DNA from: Streptomyces jeddahensis
GTDB lineage: Bacteria > Actinomycetota > Actinomycetes > Streptomycetales > Streptomycetaceae
Length of the DNA stretch: 64,000 nucleotides
Direction of reading: 5' to 3'
Assembly (NCBI RefSeq): GCF_001642995.1
Contig: NZ_LOHS01000200.1
Span: forward strand, 102,421-166,420
The position numbers were made by a program, and so were the translations under genes. The notes beneath the pieces are model-generated. The model had not been told where the DNA came from. It did not search any database and saw only the letters and a list, made by a program, of their open reading frames with translations. Numbering within the stretch: the stretch's first letter is position 1; every line of letters starts with the position of its first letter. Below are positions 49,991-58,634 of this stretch, one piece after another.

Positions 49991-51807
49991 GCGGTGGTGC
50001 TCCTCGCCTCTCGGGGCTCCCAGGGGGCGCGCGCCGGGGCCTCGTCGAGGACGGCGTCGAGCAGGGTCCTGGTGTAGGGGTCCTGGGGGGCGTGGAGGAC
50101 CTGCTCAGTGGTGCCGGTCTCCACGATCCGGCCGGAGTTCATCACGGCGACGCGGTCGCAGAGGTCTGCGACGACGCCGAGGTTGTGGGTGACGAGGAGC
50201 ACGCCGAGGCCGCGGTCCTTCTGCAGACGGCGCAGCAGCTCGAGGATCTCCGCCTGGACGCGTACGTCGAGGGCGGTGGTGGGCTCGTCGGCGATGAGGA
50301 GTTCGGGGTCGCCGGACATGGCGCCGGCGATGAGGACGCGCTGGGCCATGCCGCCGGAGATCTCGTGGGGGTACAGGCCGACGACACGCTCGGGGTCGGG
50401 GATCTCCACCAGGCGCAGCAGATCGACGGCGCGGCGGGCCGCCTCCTTGCGGGAGATGCCGAGGGCGTGGCGCATGGGCTCCATGAGCTGGCTGCCGATG
50501 GTGAAGGAGGGGTCGAGGTTGCTCATGGGTTCCTGCGGGACATAGGCGACGGTGCCGCCCCGCAGCGCCCGGTGGGCGCGTTCGGGCAGGCCGACCACTT
50601 CCTGTCCCTTGATGGTGATGCTGCCACCGCTGACCCGCCCTCCTTCGGGCAGGATGCCGAGGACGGAGAAGGCGGTCTGCGTCTTCCCGGAGCCGGACTC
50701 GCCGACCAGGCCGACGATTTCACCGGCGCGTACGTCGATGTCGACGCCGTGCACGACTTCCTTGTCGCTGCCGTCGGGCTGTGCGTAGGCGACGGTGAGG
50801 CCGCGCACCGAGAGCAGTCCGGCGCGTTGTCCGGCGGGGGAGTCCGCGGCGGCGGACGGGACCGCGGCGGCGCGGTCCCGGGCCCGGTGGGGCTTGGCGG
50901 CGTGACCGGTGCGGTCCTCCAGCCCGTCGCGCAGGGCTCCGGCGAGCAGGACGAGGGCGCCGTTGGTCAGCCCGAGAGCGAGGCCCGGCCACAGCATCGG
51001 CAAGGGCGCGCGCTGGATGTTCTGGAACGCCTCGTTGAGCATGGCGCCCCAGGTCGGGGCCGATCCGCTGCCGACGCCGAGGAATTCCAGACCGGCCTGC
51101 AGCCCGATGGCGATGCCGGCGACGAGGGCCACCTGGATGATGACGGGACCGCGCACCACGATCAGGATGTGCCGGGCGACGATGCGGGTGTCGGAGAGCC
51201 CTGACACCTTCGCGGCGTCGACGTAGAGCTCTTTGCGGACGCCTGCGACGATGCCGCGCACGAGGCGGAAGAAACTCGGCGCCGCGAGCACACCGAGCAC
51301 GATCATGAGGACCCAGACGTTGGGGCCGAGGATGGCGCGCGAGGCGAGGAGCACGACCATGGCGGGCAGGGACATGACGAGATTGACGGCCCAGGTGGCG
51401 GCGGAGTCGAACCGGCCGCCGTAGTAGCCCGCGTACAGGCCCGAGGGCACACCGAGGGCGAGAGCGATTCCGAGGGCGATCAGCGCTCCGCCGAGGGTGT
51501 TGCGGCCGCCGTGGAGGATGCGGGAGAGGATGTCCCGGCCCGCGGAGTCCATCCCCATCGGGTGCGCGCCGCTGGGGCCGGCGAAGGCGTCGCGGAGCGA
51601 GGAGGCCCCGGGGTCCTGCGGCGCGAGCAGGGGCGCCAGGACCACGGCGACGACGATCAGCAGCAGTACGGCGGCAGAGAGCGCGCCGAGGGGATTGCGC
51701 AGGAGCCGCCGGACCACGCCGCCGCGGCGGGCGGTCGACGTCCCGAACGCGGCTGGGACCAGCGCACGGGCCGCAGTCGGCGTGTCGGCCGGGAGGTTCT
51801 CGCTCAC
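49987..51807 (-). CDS. Fused ABC permease-ATPase (DppC-DppD type)
   Basis: This 606-residue protein joins two subunits that are normally separate. Residues 1-300 form a DppC-type permease (N-terminal helix, then YVDAAKVSGLSDTRIVARHIL as the EAA loop). After a Pro/Ala linker (about 300-330), residues 331-606 form a DppD-type ATPase with Walker A GESGSGKTQ, signature ISGGMAQRVLIAG and Walker B LLIADEPTTALD. Its Dpp-type C-terminus includes PQDPYTRTLLDAV. Its ATG overlaps the upstream permease stop and its stop overlaps the DppF-like start. Such fusions occur in actinobacteria and fix permease:ATPase stoichiometry. Confidence 0.9.
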   Translation of the reverse strand: MSENLPADTPTAARALVPAAFGTSTARRGGVVRRLLRNPLGALSAAVLLLIVVAVVLAPLLAPQDPGASSLRDAFAGPSGAHPMGMDSAGRDILSRILHGGRNTLGGALIALGIALALGVPSGLYAGYYGGRFDSAATWAVNLVMSLPAMVVLLASRAILGPNVWVLMIVLGVLAAPSFFRLVRGIVAGVRKELYVDAAKVSGLSDTRIVARHILIVVRGPVIIQVALVAGIAIGLQAGLEFLGVGSGSAPTWGAMLNEAFQNIQRAPLPMLWPGLALGLTNGALVLLAGALRDGLEDRTGHAAKPHRARDRAAAVPSAAADSPAGQRAGLLSVRGLTVAYAQPDGSDKEVVHGVDIDVRAGEIVGLVGESGSGKTQTAFSVLGILPEGGRVSGGSITIKGQEVVGLPERAHRALRGGTVAYVPQEPMSNLDPSFTIGSQLMEPMRHALGISRKEAARRAVDLLRLVEIPDPERVVGLYPHEISGGMAQRVLIAGAMSGDPELLIADEPTTALDVRVQAEILELLRRLQKDRGLGVLLVTHNLGVVADLCDRVAVMNSGRIVETGTTEQVLHAPQDPYTRTLLDAVLDEAPARAPWEPREARSTTA

Positions 51808-52745
51808 GCGACCCTCGCCTTCGGGTTCAGCCAGCCGATCATGATGTCGACCAGGAGATTGATCAGCACGACGCCGGCCACGGTGAGCATGACGAGCGCC
51901 ATGATCACGGGGATGTCGCCGCGGGCCGTGTAGGTGACGGTCATGCTGCCGATGCCGGGGAGGCCGAAGATCTGCTCCACGAGCACGGCGCCGCCGAGCA
52001 GGCCCACGAACTGCATGCCGAGGACCGAGAGCGCGGGCGCCGATGCGTTGCGCAGGACGTGCCTGAGCACGATCCGGGAGGCGGGCAGGCCGCGCGCGCG
52101 CAGGGTGCGGACGTAGTCCTGGCGCAGCACGTCGATCACGGCGCCGCGTACCTGCTGGGAGACGCCGGCCACGGACGCCACCGACAGGGACAGGACCGGC
52201 AGTGTGACGGTGGACAGCCAGCCGGCGGGTGATTCCGTGAACGCGGTGTATCCGATGGCCGGGAACCAGTTCAGGTTGACCGCGAAGACGAGCACGATGA
52301 CCAGGGTGACGAGGAAACCGGGGAGCGCGTAGCCCACGACGCCGAGGATCTGCACGAAGCGGTCGACGGCGCCGCGCCGGACTGCCGCCCAGACGCCGAG
52401 GAGGAACGACACGGCGGTGGTGACCAGGGTGACGCCGAGCATCAGGCTCGCGGTGACCGGCAGCCGGCCGGCGACGGCGTCGCCGACGTCCTCGCTGGTG
52501 AACCAGGAGGTGCCGAGGTCACCGCGGACGGCGTGCATCAGCCAGTCGGTGTACTGCTCGAGGACCGGCCGGTCCAGGCCGAGGGAGGCGTTCTTGGCGT
52601 CGACGGCCGCCTGGTCGGCGCTCTGGCCGAGGAGCTGCCGGCCGACGTCCACATCGGGTATCGACAGCAGCAGGTAGGAGAGGAACGAGATGACGACCAG
52701 GAGCAGGGCCCCGGCTGCGATCCTGCGGGCGATGAAGTTCAGCAT
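51804..52745 (-). CDS. ABC transporter permease (DppB type)
   Basis: This 313-residue inner-membrane protein begins with the N-terminal helix of DppB-type permeases (FIARRIAAGALLLVVISFLSY). It has a large external loop before helix 2 and the EAA segment DYVRTLRARGLPASRIVLRHVLRNA. It partners with the fused permease-ATPase downstream. A strong hairpin lies between it and the binding-protein gene upstream, probably lowering its expression relative to that gene. Confidence 0.93.
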   Translation of the reverse strand: MLNFIARRIAAGALLLVVISFLSYLLLSIPDVDVGRQLLGQSADQAAVDAKNASLGLDRPVLEQYTDWLMHAVRGDLGTSWFTSEDVGDAVAGRLPVTASLMLGVTLVTTAVSFLLGVWAAVRRGAVDRFVQILGVVGYALPGFLVTLVIVLVFAVNLNWFPAIGYTAFTESPAGWLSTVTLPVLSLSVASVAGVSQQVRGAVIDVLRQDYVRTLRARGLPASRIVLRHVLRNASAPALSVLGMQFVGLLGGAVLVEQIFGLPGIGSMTVTYTARGDIPVIMALVMLTVAGVVLINLLVDIMIGWLNPKARVA

Positions 52746-52769
52746 GGCACTCGGTATCCGTGACCGGCC

Positions 52770-52811
52770 GCCGGGGGACGGGCCGGGAGCTCCCGCCGCC
52801 CGTCCCCCGGC
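52770..52811 (-). terminator. Intra-operon hairpin between binding protein and permease
   Basis: GCCGGGGGACGGGC (52770-52783) and GCCCGTCCCCCGGC (52798-52811) are perfect 14-base arms. The loop itself contains the palindrome CGGGAGCTCCCG. Such hairpins commonly act as partial terminators or 3' stabilisers that raise binding-protein levels relative to the membrane subunits. Confidence 0.7.
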
Positions 52812-52817
52812 GCGACC

Positions 52818-54347
52818 TCACTTGACGGGGGCGTAGTTGTAGATCGACGGGACGGCCATGCCGGACTGCGGGGTGATCTTCACCGTGCCGTCCGAGACGT
52901 GCAGGTACGTCATGCGGTAGAAGGGCGCGAACCAACCCTCCTTGACGAGATGTTCGTTGAGGGCGCGCGCCGCCTGCTTCGCCTGCTCGCCCGTGCCGGT
53001 CTGGATCGTGGGGATCAGCTTCTGCACGGTGCGGTCGGTGGTGCCGAACATGTTGAAGGCGCCGGGTGTGACCAGCTCGTTGACGACGACCCAGTCGGAC
53101 GCGGACTGGCCGATGTTCATGACCATGCCGGAGTACGCGCGGTCGGTGAACACCTTCTGGATCGCCGAGCCGCCATCGAGCTCGTCCCAGGCCAGCTTGA
53201 CGCCCACGGCCTTGAAGTCGGTGGCCAGCGACTCGGCGAGGGCGTCGTTGACGATCGCGGAGACGCGCGGGAGCTTCAGCGTGAAGCCCTTGGCGTAACC
53301 CGCCTCCTTCAGCAGTGCCCTCGCCTTGGCCGGATCGTAGGAGTAGTACGAGTCGAACCGCTTGTCGTAGCCCTGGGTGTCGGGCCCGAAGACCTGGCTG
53401 GTGACCTGGCCGCGGTTCTGGCGGATGGCGCCGAGCATGGTCGTGCGGTCGATCGCGTGGTTGAGCGCCTGCCGGACGCGGGTGTCCTTGAGAGCCGGGG
53501 TCAGCTGCCCCGCGCGGTCGAAGAGCAGCAGCCCCTGGAAGTCGAACTCCTGCTTCGTCGTCTTCACCTTGGGGTCGGATTCGATGCTGACCTGCTGGTC
53601 GGCGGCCTGCAGGAGGGCCGCGTTCACCTGCCCGGTCTTGAGCCCGTTGACGATCGCCGTCTCGTTGTCGAAGAAGCTGATCGTGAGGTTCTCGTACGGA
53701 AGCCGCTCGCCCCAGTAGTCGGCGTTGCGCTTGTAGACCCACTTGGTGCCGATCGTCGTCTTCGCCTTGACGAGGCGGTAGGGGCCGGTGCCGTCGGGGG
53801 TCGTCTTGAGGCTGTCGGCCTTCTCGAACTTCGCCGGGTTCGCCATCAGACCGGCCGCGTCGCTCAGGTAGAACAGCATGGCGGGGTTGGCCCGCTTGAG
53901 CTTCAGCGTCACCTGCGTGGCGTCGACCACCTTCACCGACTCCAGGTCGGTCAGCCACTTCGCGTCGGCGCCGCCGCCCTTCTTGAAGCGCTCCATGTTC
54001 GCCTTGACCGCTGCCGCGTCGAAGGCGGTGCCGTCGGCGAACTTCACGTCCTTGCGCAGGGTGAGGCTGAGTTCGGTGCGGTCGCCGTTGTACTGCCACG
54101 CGGTGGCGAGCATCGGACTGAAGCTGCCGTCCGGCTCCCGTTTGACGAGTGTGTCGTAGGTGGCCTGGAAGAACGGCAGGCCACTGCCGACCGCCTGCGC
54201 GGGGTCGAGGCTCTGGGGGAAGGTCATCGTCGCGATGTTCAGCGTCGACGAGCCGGCGCTTCCGGCGTCGGAGCCGGCGCATCCCGCGAGGGTGAGGGAC
54301 GCCGCCACGCAGGCGGCGATGGCCCCGGTTCGGGTGGTTCTGCTCAT
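52818..54347 (-). CDS. ABC transporter substrate-binding lipoprotein, family 5
   Basis: This 509-residue lipoprotein has the lipobox L-T-L-A-G-C with Cys23. It shows the SBP_bac_5 features: FPQSLDPAQAVGSGLPFF near the start, KDVKFADGTAFDAAAVKANMERF, and late RQALNHAIDRTTML. I start it at the ATG at 54347, which gives a normal signal peptide; the frame extends further upstream without one. Family 5 proteins bind peptides, nickel or oligosaccharides. The operon context with an SGNH esterase and nearby GH1, GH3 and GH20 genes favours a glycan or glycoside. Confidence 0.92.
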   Translation of the reverse strand: MSRTTRTGAIAACVAASLTLAGCAGSDAGSAGSSTLNIATMTFPQSLDPAQAVGSGLPFFQATYDTLVKREPDGSFSPMLATAWQYNGDRTELSLTLRKDVKFADGTAFDAAAVKANMERFKKGGGADAKWLTDLESVKVVDATQVTLKLKRANPAMLFYLSDAAGLMANPAKFEKADSLKTTPDGTGPYRLVKAKTTIGTKWVYKRNADYWGERLPYENLTISFFDNETAIVNGLKTGQVNAALLQAADQQVSIESDPKVKTTKQEFDFQGLLLFDRAGQLTPALKDTRVRQALNHAIDRTTMLGAIRQNRGQVTSQVFGPDTQGYDKRFDSYYSYDPAKARALLKEAGYAKGFTLKLPRVSAIVNDALAESLATDFKAVGVKLAWDELDGGSAIQKVFTDRAYSGMVMNIGQSASDWVVVNELVTPGAFNMFGTTDRTVQKLIPTIQTGTGEQAKQAARALNEHLVKEGWFAPFYRMTYLHVSDGTVKITPQSGMAVPSIYNYAPVK

Positions 54348-54420
54348 GAGGTTCGCTCCGTCGGAAGGGCCGGGGAAGAGTCGTCCCAGGCGAGATGGGC
54401 GGGGAGCCTGGAGGCCGGCG

Positions 54421-55383
54421 TCAGCGGGTGAGGGACGCGAGAACCGCACCGGCCATACTGCGGTGCCCGGCCGCGTTGGGGTGGAACCCGGCCGCTTCCG
54501 CGGTGTCCTCGGGCTCGATCCAGCGCACGCCCGCGGGCTTGCACACGTCGTGCCCGATCGAGGGCCCGTAGGCGTCGACGTAGGTGGCGTCGTAGACGTT
54601 GGCCTGCTGCGCGAGCATCGTGTTGAGGTACTTCTCCTTGTCCCGGATCCAGGGGAAGTCGCCTGTCGCGAGCGAGACCGTCTCCCGGCACGCCGTACCG
54701 TCGTCGGGGAAGAGCACCGGGTACCCCACCAGGAGGACCTTCGCCTGCGGGGAGCGGGCGTGGATCTCCTTGAGGACCGCTTCGATCTCCGGAGCCGTGG
54801 CGTTGATACGGGAGTCGACCTCGTCCCTGCCGAGCAGGGTGAAGCTCTGCTTGCAGGGCGAGCCGTGCGGTGCCACGTAACCCAGGAGCACGCAGCGCGT
54901 GAGCACACCGGTCAGGTCGAGGTCGTTGCCGCCGATGCCCAGGGTGACCAGGGTCGTGTCGGGGCGCAGGGCGTCGAGCTGGGGCGGAGCCGACCCCTGA
55001 CGGTTGGTCATGTGGCTGGTGTCGGCTCCCGCACAGGTCACGTCGGTGAACGAGGTCACGCCGACCGCGCGGGCCACCAGGGCAGGGTAGTTGTTCGACG
55101 AGCGCCCGCAGATCGAGTCGGACTGCTCGGGGATACCGGGACCGGAGCTGAAGGAGTCGCCGAGCGCGACATAACGCACCTCTTCGGCGGGGCGCTTGGC
55201 GGGGTGCTTGGTCGCGGGTCTCGCGGAGGCGGCCGTGGCCGTGCCGGCCAGTACAGCGACGGCCGCCGTGGCCGCGATCCCGGCGCGTACCGCCCGGCGG
55301 GGGGCACCGGAACTGCTCGGGGCCGCTGCACGGGACGCCCGGGCTCCCTCGGGCAGGGTGGGCGGCTGGCTGGACGGAGACAT
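54421..55383 (-). CDS. Secreted SGNH/GDSL-type esterase
   Basis: This 320-residue protein has a long signal sequence (hydrophobic core about residues 34-52) and an SGNH hydrolase domain. Block I is LGDSFSSG with the catalytic Ser, the Gly/Asn blocks include GIGGNDLDL, and block V is FHPNAAGH with the catalytic His. Six cysteines in the mature part match the three disulfides of Streptomyces extracellular lipases of this family. It is the first gene of the operon that continues into the family 5 importer 73 bases downstream, and its promoter carries one of three shared operators. It may remove acyl groups from the glycan before import. Confidence 0.9.
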   Translation of the reverse strand: MSPSSQPPTLPEGARASRAAAPSSSGAPRRAVRAGIAATAAVAVLAGTATAASARPATKHPAKRPAEEVRYVALGDSFSSGPGIPEQSDSICGRSSNNYPALVARAVGVTSFTDVTCAGADTSHMTNRQGSAPPQLDALRPDTTLVTLGIGGNDLDLTGVLTRCVLLGYVAPHGSPCKQSFTLLGRDEVDSRINATAPEIEAVLKEIHARSPQAKVLLVGYPVLFPDDGTACRETVSLATGDFPWIRDKEKYLNTMLAQQANVYDATYVDAYGPSIGHDVCKPAGVRWIEPEDTAEAAGFHPNAAGHRSMAGAVLASLTR

Positions 55384-55468
55384 GACCGTTCCTCACTTCC
55401 TCAAGGAATGGAGAGGGATGCGGCCACGGGACACGGGCGCTGTCCCGGAGCGACGCGGCTCGAGCGCG

Positions 55469-55501
55469 AAAACCGTAAATTGATCGGTTTCTGGGCGTCA
55501 A
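55469..55501 (-). promoter_or_regulatory. TetR-type operator 1 and promoter of the esterase-importer operon
   Basis: AAAACCG-N9-CGGTTTC spans 55469-55491. On the minus strand TTGACG (complement of 55496-55501), an 18-base spacer and TACGGT (complement of 55472-55477) form a promoter, so the operator covers the spacer and -10. The repeat is shared with 55571 and 59986. Confidence 0.65.
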
Positions 55502-55561
55502 GAGATTGCGCAGGGGTAAATGGGCTGGCACTGCCTCGTGGTGACGGGAGGACAGGTCTCC

Positions 55562-55593
55562 TTGACAGTGAAAACCGAACATTTTACGGTTTT
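55562..55593 (+). promoter_or_regulatory. TetR-type operator 2 and promoter of GH3
   Basis: TTGACA (55562-55567), a 17-base spacer and TACGGT (55585-55590) make a promoter toward GH3. The operator AAAACCG-N9-CGGTTTT (55571-55593) lies across the spacer and -10, the arrangement expected for repression by exclusion of polymerase. Confidence 0.65.
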
Positions 55594-55729
55594 TGAATCG
55601 CGCGATCGCCGACGCAGCCCGCCCGCGCCTTCCCGGCCCCACGCATCGTCAGGGGGCAGTCCACAGCGCACGGTTCGGACCCCTGGGCCGGTTTCCTCCT
55701 GCCTCATGAGACCTCGATAGGTGTGCCGT

Positions 55730-58042
55730 ATGACTCAGCAGACCCCGCCGTCCCCGGCCACGGACCCGACGCTGTCCCGGCTCTCTCTCGCCGACAAGGC
55801 CTCGTTGACCAGCGGTGCCGGTGATTTCGTCACCACGGCCGTCGCCTCTGCCGGCATCCCCGCGGTCACCATGTCCGACGGTCCGCACGGGCTGCGTCTG
55901 CCGAAGGAGGGCGGCGACGGAGGCCAGGTCGATCTGCACAGCGCCGCCCCCGCCACCTGTTTCCCGCCCGCCGTGGCGCTCGGAAGCAGCTGGGACCCGG
56001 ATCTCGCCCGGCGTGTCGCGGCCGCGATCGCCGCGGAGGCGACCGCCCACGGCGTACGCGTCGTGCTCGGGCCCGGCATCAACATCAAGCGGTCACCGCT
56101 GTGCGGGCGCAACTTCGAGTACTTCTCCGAAGACCCGCTGCTCTCCGCCGAGTTGGGCGGAGCCATGGTCCGAGGACTGCAGGAGGCAGGCGTCGGAGCG
56201 GCGCTCAAGCACTACGCGGCCAACAACCAGGAGACCGACCGCATGCGCATCAGCGCCGACATCGACGAGCGCCCGCTGCGCGAGATCTATCTGCGGGCCT
56301 TCGAACGCATCGTCCGGCGCGACCGCCCCTGGTCCGTCATGTCCTCTTACAACGGCGTCAACGGCATCCCCCTGTCCGAGAACACCCGGCTGCTCACGGA
56401 CATCCTGCGCACCGAATGGGGCTTCGACGGCATCGTCATGTCCGACTGGGGCGCCGTGCGCGACCGCGTCGCCGCGCTGCGCGCCGGACTCGACCTCCAG
56501 ATGCCCGGCACGGGCGGGCGCACCGACCGCGAGGTCGTCGCCGCGGTGGCCGCCGGCGACCTCGACGAGGCGGCGCTCGACACCGCGGTGGAACGGCTCG
56601 TCCGCTTCGCCCGGCGCGTGACGGACGGCGCGCGCACAGGCCACGAGACGTCCGTCGAGGAGCACCACCGTCTCGCCGGAGAGGCCGCGGACCGGTGCGT
56701 CGTGCTCCTGAAGAACGACTCGGGGCTGCTGCCCCTCGATCCCGCGTCCGGCACCGTGGCCGTCATCGGCGAGCTGGCCCGTACGCCGCGCTATCAGGGC
56801 GCGGGCAGTTCCCAGGTGACACCGACCCGCCTCGACACACCGCTGGACGGCCTGTGGGAACTCGCCGACGGAGCCCGCGTGGACTTCGCTCCCGGCTACG
56901 CGCTCCCGGGGGCGGCGCCGACGGACGCGGCCCCGGAAGAGGCCCTGGCGAACGAAGCCGTACGGCTCGCGTCCGCGAGCGACACCGTGCTGCTGTTCCT
57001 GGGACTCGCCGCCCAGGACGAGTCGGAGGGCTTCGACCGCGACCACATCGACCTGCCGGTCGCGCAACTGCACCTGCTGGAGCGGATCCTCGCGGTCAAC
57101 CCGCGCGTCGCCGTCGTGCTCTCCAACGGCGGCGTGGTGCGGACCGCCCCCTGGCACACGGCCGTGCCCGCCCTGGTCGAGGGCTGGCTGCTCGGCCAGG
57201 CCGGCGGCGGCGCGCTCGCCCGAGTGCTGTTCGGAGCGGTCAACCCGTCCGGCAAGCTGGCCGAGACCGTGCCACTGCGCCTGGAGGACTCGCCCAGCCA
57301 CCTCTCCTTCCCCGGCGAGGAGGGCCGAGTCCGGTACGGCGAAGGCGTCTTCGTCGGATACCGCGGTTACGACGCCCGCCACTGCGAGGTCGCCTTCCCC
57401 TTCGGCCACGGGCTGTCGTACACCACCTTCGCGTACTCCGGGATGCGCGTGGTCCAGGCCGAGGGCGGCGCGACGTTCACCGTGGCGGTGACCGTCACCA
57501 ACACCGGCGACCGTGCGGGACGTGAGGTCGTCCAGATCTACAGCAGCGGCCCGGCCGACTCCGCGGTCGCCCGGCCGCCGAGGGAGCTGCGCGGCTTCGC
57601 CTCGGTGTCCCTCGCCCCCGGCGAGAGCCGCGAGGTGGTCGTGGAGCTGGCGCGCGACGACCTCGCCTACTACAGCGAACGCGAAGGCGGCTGGCGGGTC
57701 GAGGCCGGCGTCCACCGCATCGAGGCCGGCTCCTCCTCGCGCGACATCCGGCTGTCGGTCGAGGTGACCGTCGCCGGTGACCCCTCGCGCCTGCTGCTCA
57801 GCGGACGCAACACGCTCGCGGAATGGCTGCGGCATCCCGTGGGCGGGCCGCTGCTGGCGGAGAGGTTCGCCCGGGCCCGGGCGGCAAGGACGGGTTCGAG
57901 CGCCATGGATGACCCGGTGATGCGGCGGTTCCTCGCCGGGATGCCGCTCGAGGTGATCGCCGAATTCCCGCAGAGCCCCGTACCGCCCGAGGGCGTGCGG
58001 GAGCTGGCCGCTCTCGTCGCCGCCGACGGCCGGGACGGGTGA
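55730..58042 (+). CDS. Glycoside hydrolase family 3 (beta-glucosidase-like), intracellular
   Basis: This 770-residue protein has the GH3 N-terminal barrel with ALKHYAANNQETDR and the nucleophile Asp239 in IVMSDWGAV. The alpha/beta sandwich follows (CVVLLKNDSGLLPL, FLGLAAQDESEGFDRDHIDL) and then a fibronectin-III-like domain (PFGHGLSYTTFAYS, then VTNTGDRAGREVVQIY). No signal peptide is present, so it should cleave imported oligosaccharides in the cytoplasm. I use the ATG at 55730; an in-frame GTG lies three codons earlier. Its promoter holds operator 2, and the TetR gene lies convergent just beyond its stop. Confidence 0.92.
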   Translation: MTQQTPPSPATDPTLSRLSLADKASLTSGAGDFVTTAVASAGIPAVTMSDGPHGLRLPKEGGDGGQVDLHSAAPATCFPPAVALGSSWDPDLARRVAAAIAAEATAHGVRVVLGPGINIKRSPLCGRNFEYFSEDPLLSAELGGAMVRGLQEAGVGAALKHYAANNQETDRMRISADIDERPLREIYLRAFERIVRRDRPWSVMSSYNGVNGIPLSENTRLLTDILRTEWGFDGIVMSDWGAVRDRVAALRAGLDLQMPGTGGRTDREVVAAVAAGDLDEAALDTAVERLVRFARRVTDGARTGHETSVEEHHRLAGEAADRCVVLLKNDSGLLPLDPASGTVAVIGELARTPRYQGAGSSQVTPTRLDTPLDGLWELADGARVDFAPGYALPGAAPTDAAPEEALANEAVRLASASDTVLLFLGLAAQDESEGFDRDHIDLPVAQLHLLERILAVNPRVAVVLSNGGVVRTAPWHTAVPALVEGWLLGQAGGGALARVLFGAVNPSGKLAETVPLRLEDSPSHLSFPGEEGRVRYGEGVFVGYRGYDARHCEVAFPFGHGLSYTTFAYSGMRVVQAEGGATFTVAVTVTNTGDRAGREVVQIYSSGPADSAVARPPRELRGFASVSLAPGESREVVVELARDDLAYYSEREGGWRVEAGVHRIEAGSSSRDIRLSVEVTVAGDPSRLLLSGRNTLAEWLRHPVGGPLLAERFARARAARTGSSAMDDPVMRRFLAGMPLEVIAEFPQSPVPPEGVRELAALVAADGRDG

Positions 58043-58045
58043 ACT

Positions 58046-58624
58046 TCAGCTCTCCCGGCCCGGGTCGAGCAGTCGCATGATGTCGTCGATGGGCTGCTCC
58101 ATGTCCATGGACCGGTCGATGAGCCACTGCAGCTGGATGCCGTCGGCCACCGCCAGCAGCAGGACCGCCAGCCGCTCGGCCGGGATCGCGGTGGTCATCC
58201 GCCCCTCGTCCATGCGTTTCCGGACGAACGCGGCAGTCCGCTCGCGCAGCACCGGATAGCGCTCGGCGAAGTGTGCGTGCGCCGGATGGCCGGGCTCGCC
58301 GGCCGCCGCTGCCATGGACACGAACAGCTCCACCAGTCCCGGTGTCCTCGCGTTCTCCCGGATGATCTCCCGGTAGCTCTCGGGGCCGGTGCGCTCGTTC
58401 TGCCGCGCCCGAGCGGTCTCGTCGCGCATCCGCAGCACCTGCGTGAGCAGGTCCTCCTTGGAGTCGAAGTAGTGCATCAGGCCGGGCAGGCTGAGATTGC
58501 ACTTGGCGGCCACCTTGCGCAGCGAGGTGCCCCGGTATCCCTCGGCGGCGAAGATCTCAAGAGCGGCGTGCAGGATCTCCTTGCGCTTCGCCTCGCCCTT
58601 CTCGTACGGGCCCCGTTTCGCCAT
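58046..58624 (-). CDS. TetR-family regulator, likely repressor of the glycan regulon
   Basis: This 192-residue protein has an N-terminal TetR helix-turn-helix (KRKEILHAALEIFAAEGYRGTSLRKVAAKCNLSLPGLMHYFDSKEDLL). A helical ligand-binding domain ends VADGIQLQWLIDRSMDMEQPIDDIMRLL. It is ten bases downstream of the GH1 gene on the same strand, so the two are probably co-transcribed. Operator 3 lies in the GH1 promoter, giving likely autoregulation. It is the only regulator gene in the glycan region, which makes it the best candidate to bind all three AAAACCG-N9-CGGTTTT sites; this link is inferred from position. Confidence 0.88.
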   Translation of the reverse strand: MAKRGPYEKGEAKRKEILHAALEIFAAEGYRGTSLRKVAAKCNLSLPGLMHYFDSKEDLLTQVLRMRDETARARQNERTGPESYREIIRENARTPGLVELFVSMAAAAGEPGHPAHAHFAERYPVLRERTAAFVRKRMDEGRMTTAIPAERLAVLLLAVADGIQLQWLIDRSMDMEQPIDDIMRLLDPGRES

Positions 58625-58634
58625 GCCGGCCAGC

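Larger units (their letters stand above)
55384..55729. other. Divergent control region between the esterase operon and GH3
   Basis: This 346-base region has no gene. It contains two operators with promoters facing outward (55469-55501 toward the esterase and 55562-55593 toward GH3), about 100 bases apart. The last 135 bases before the GH3 start show nothing recognisable. Confidence 0.7.
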
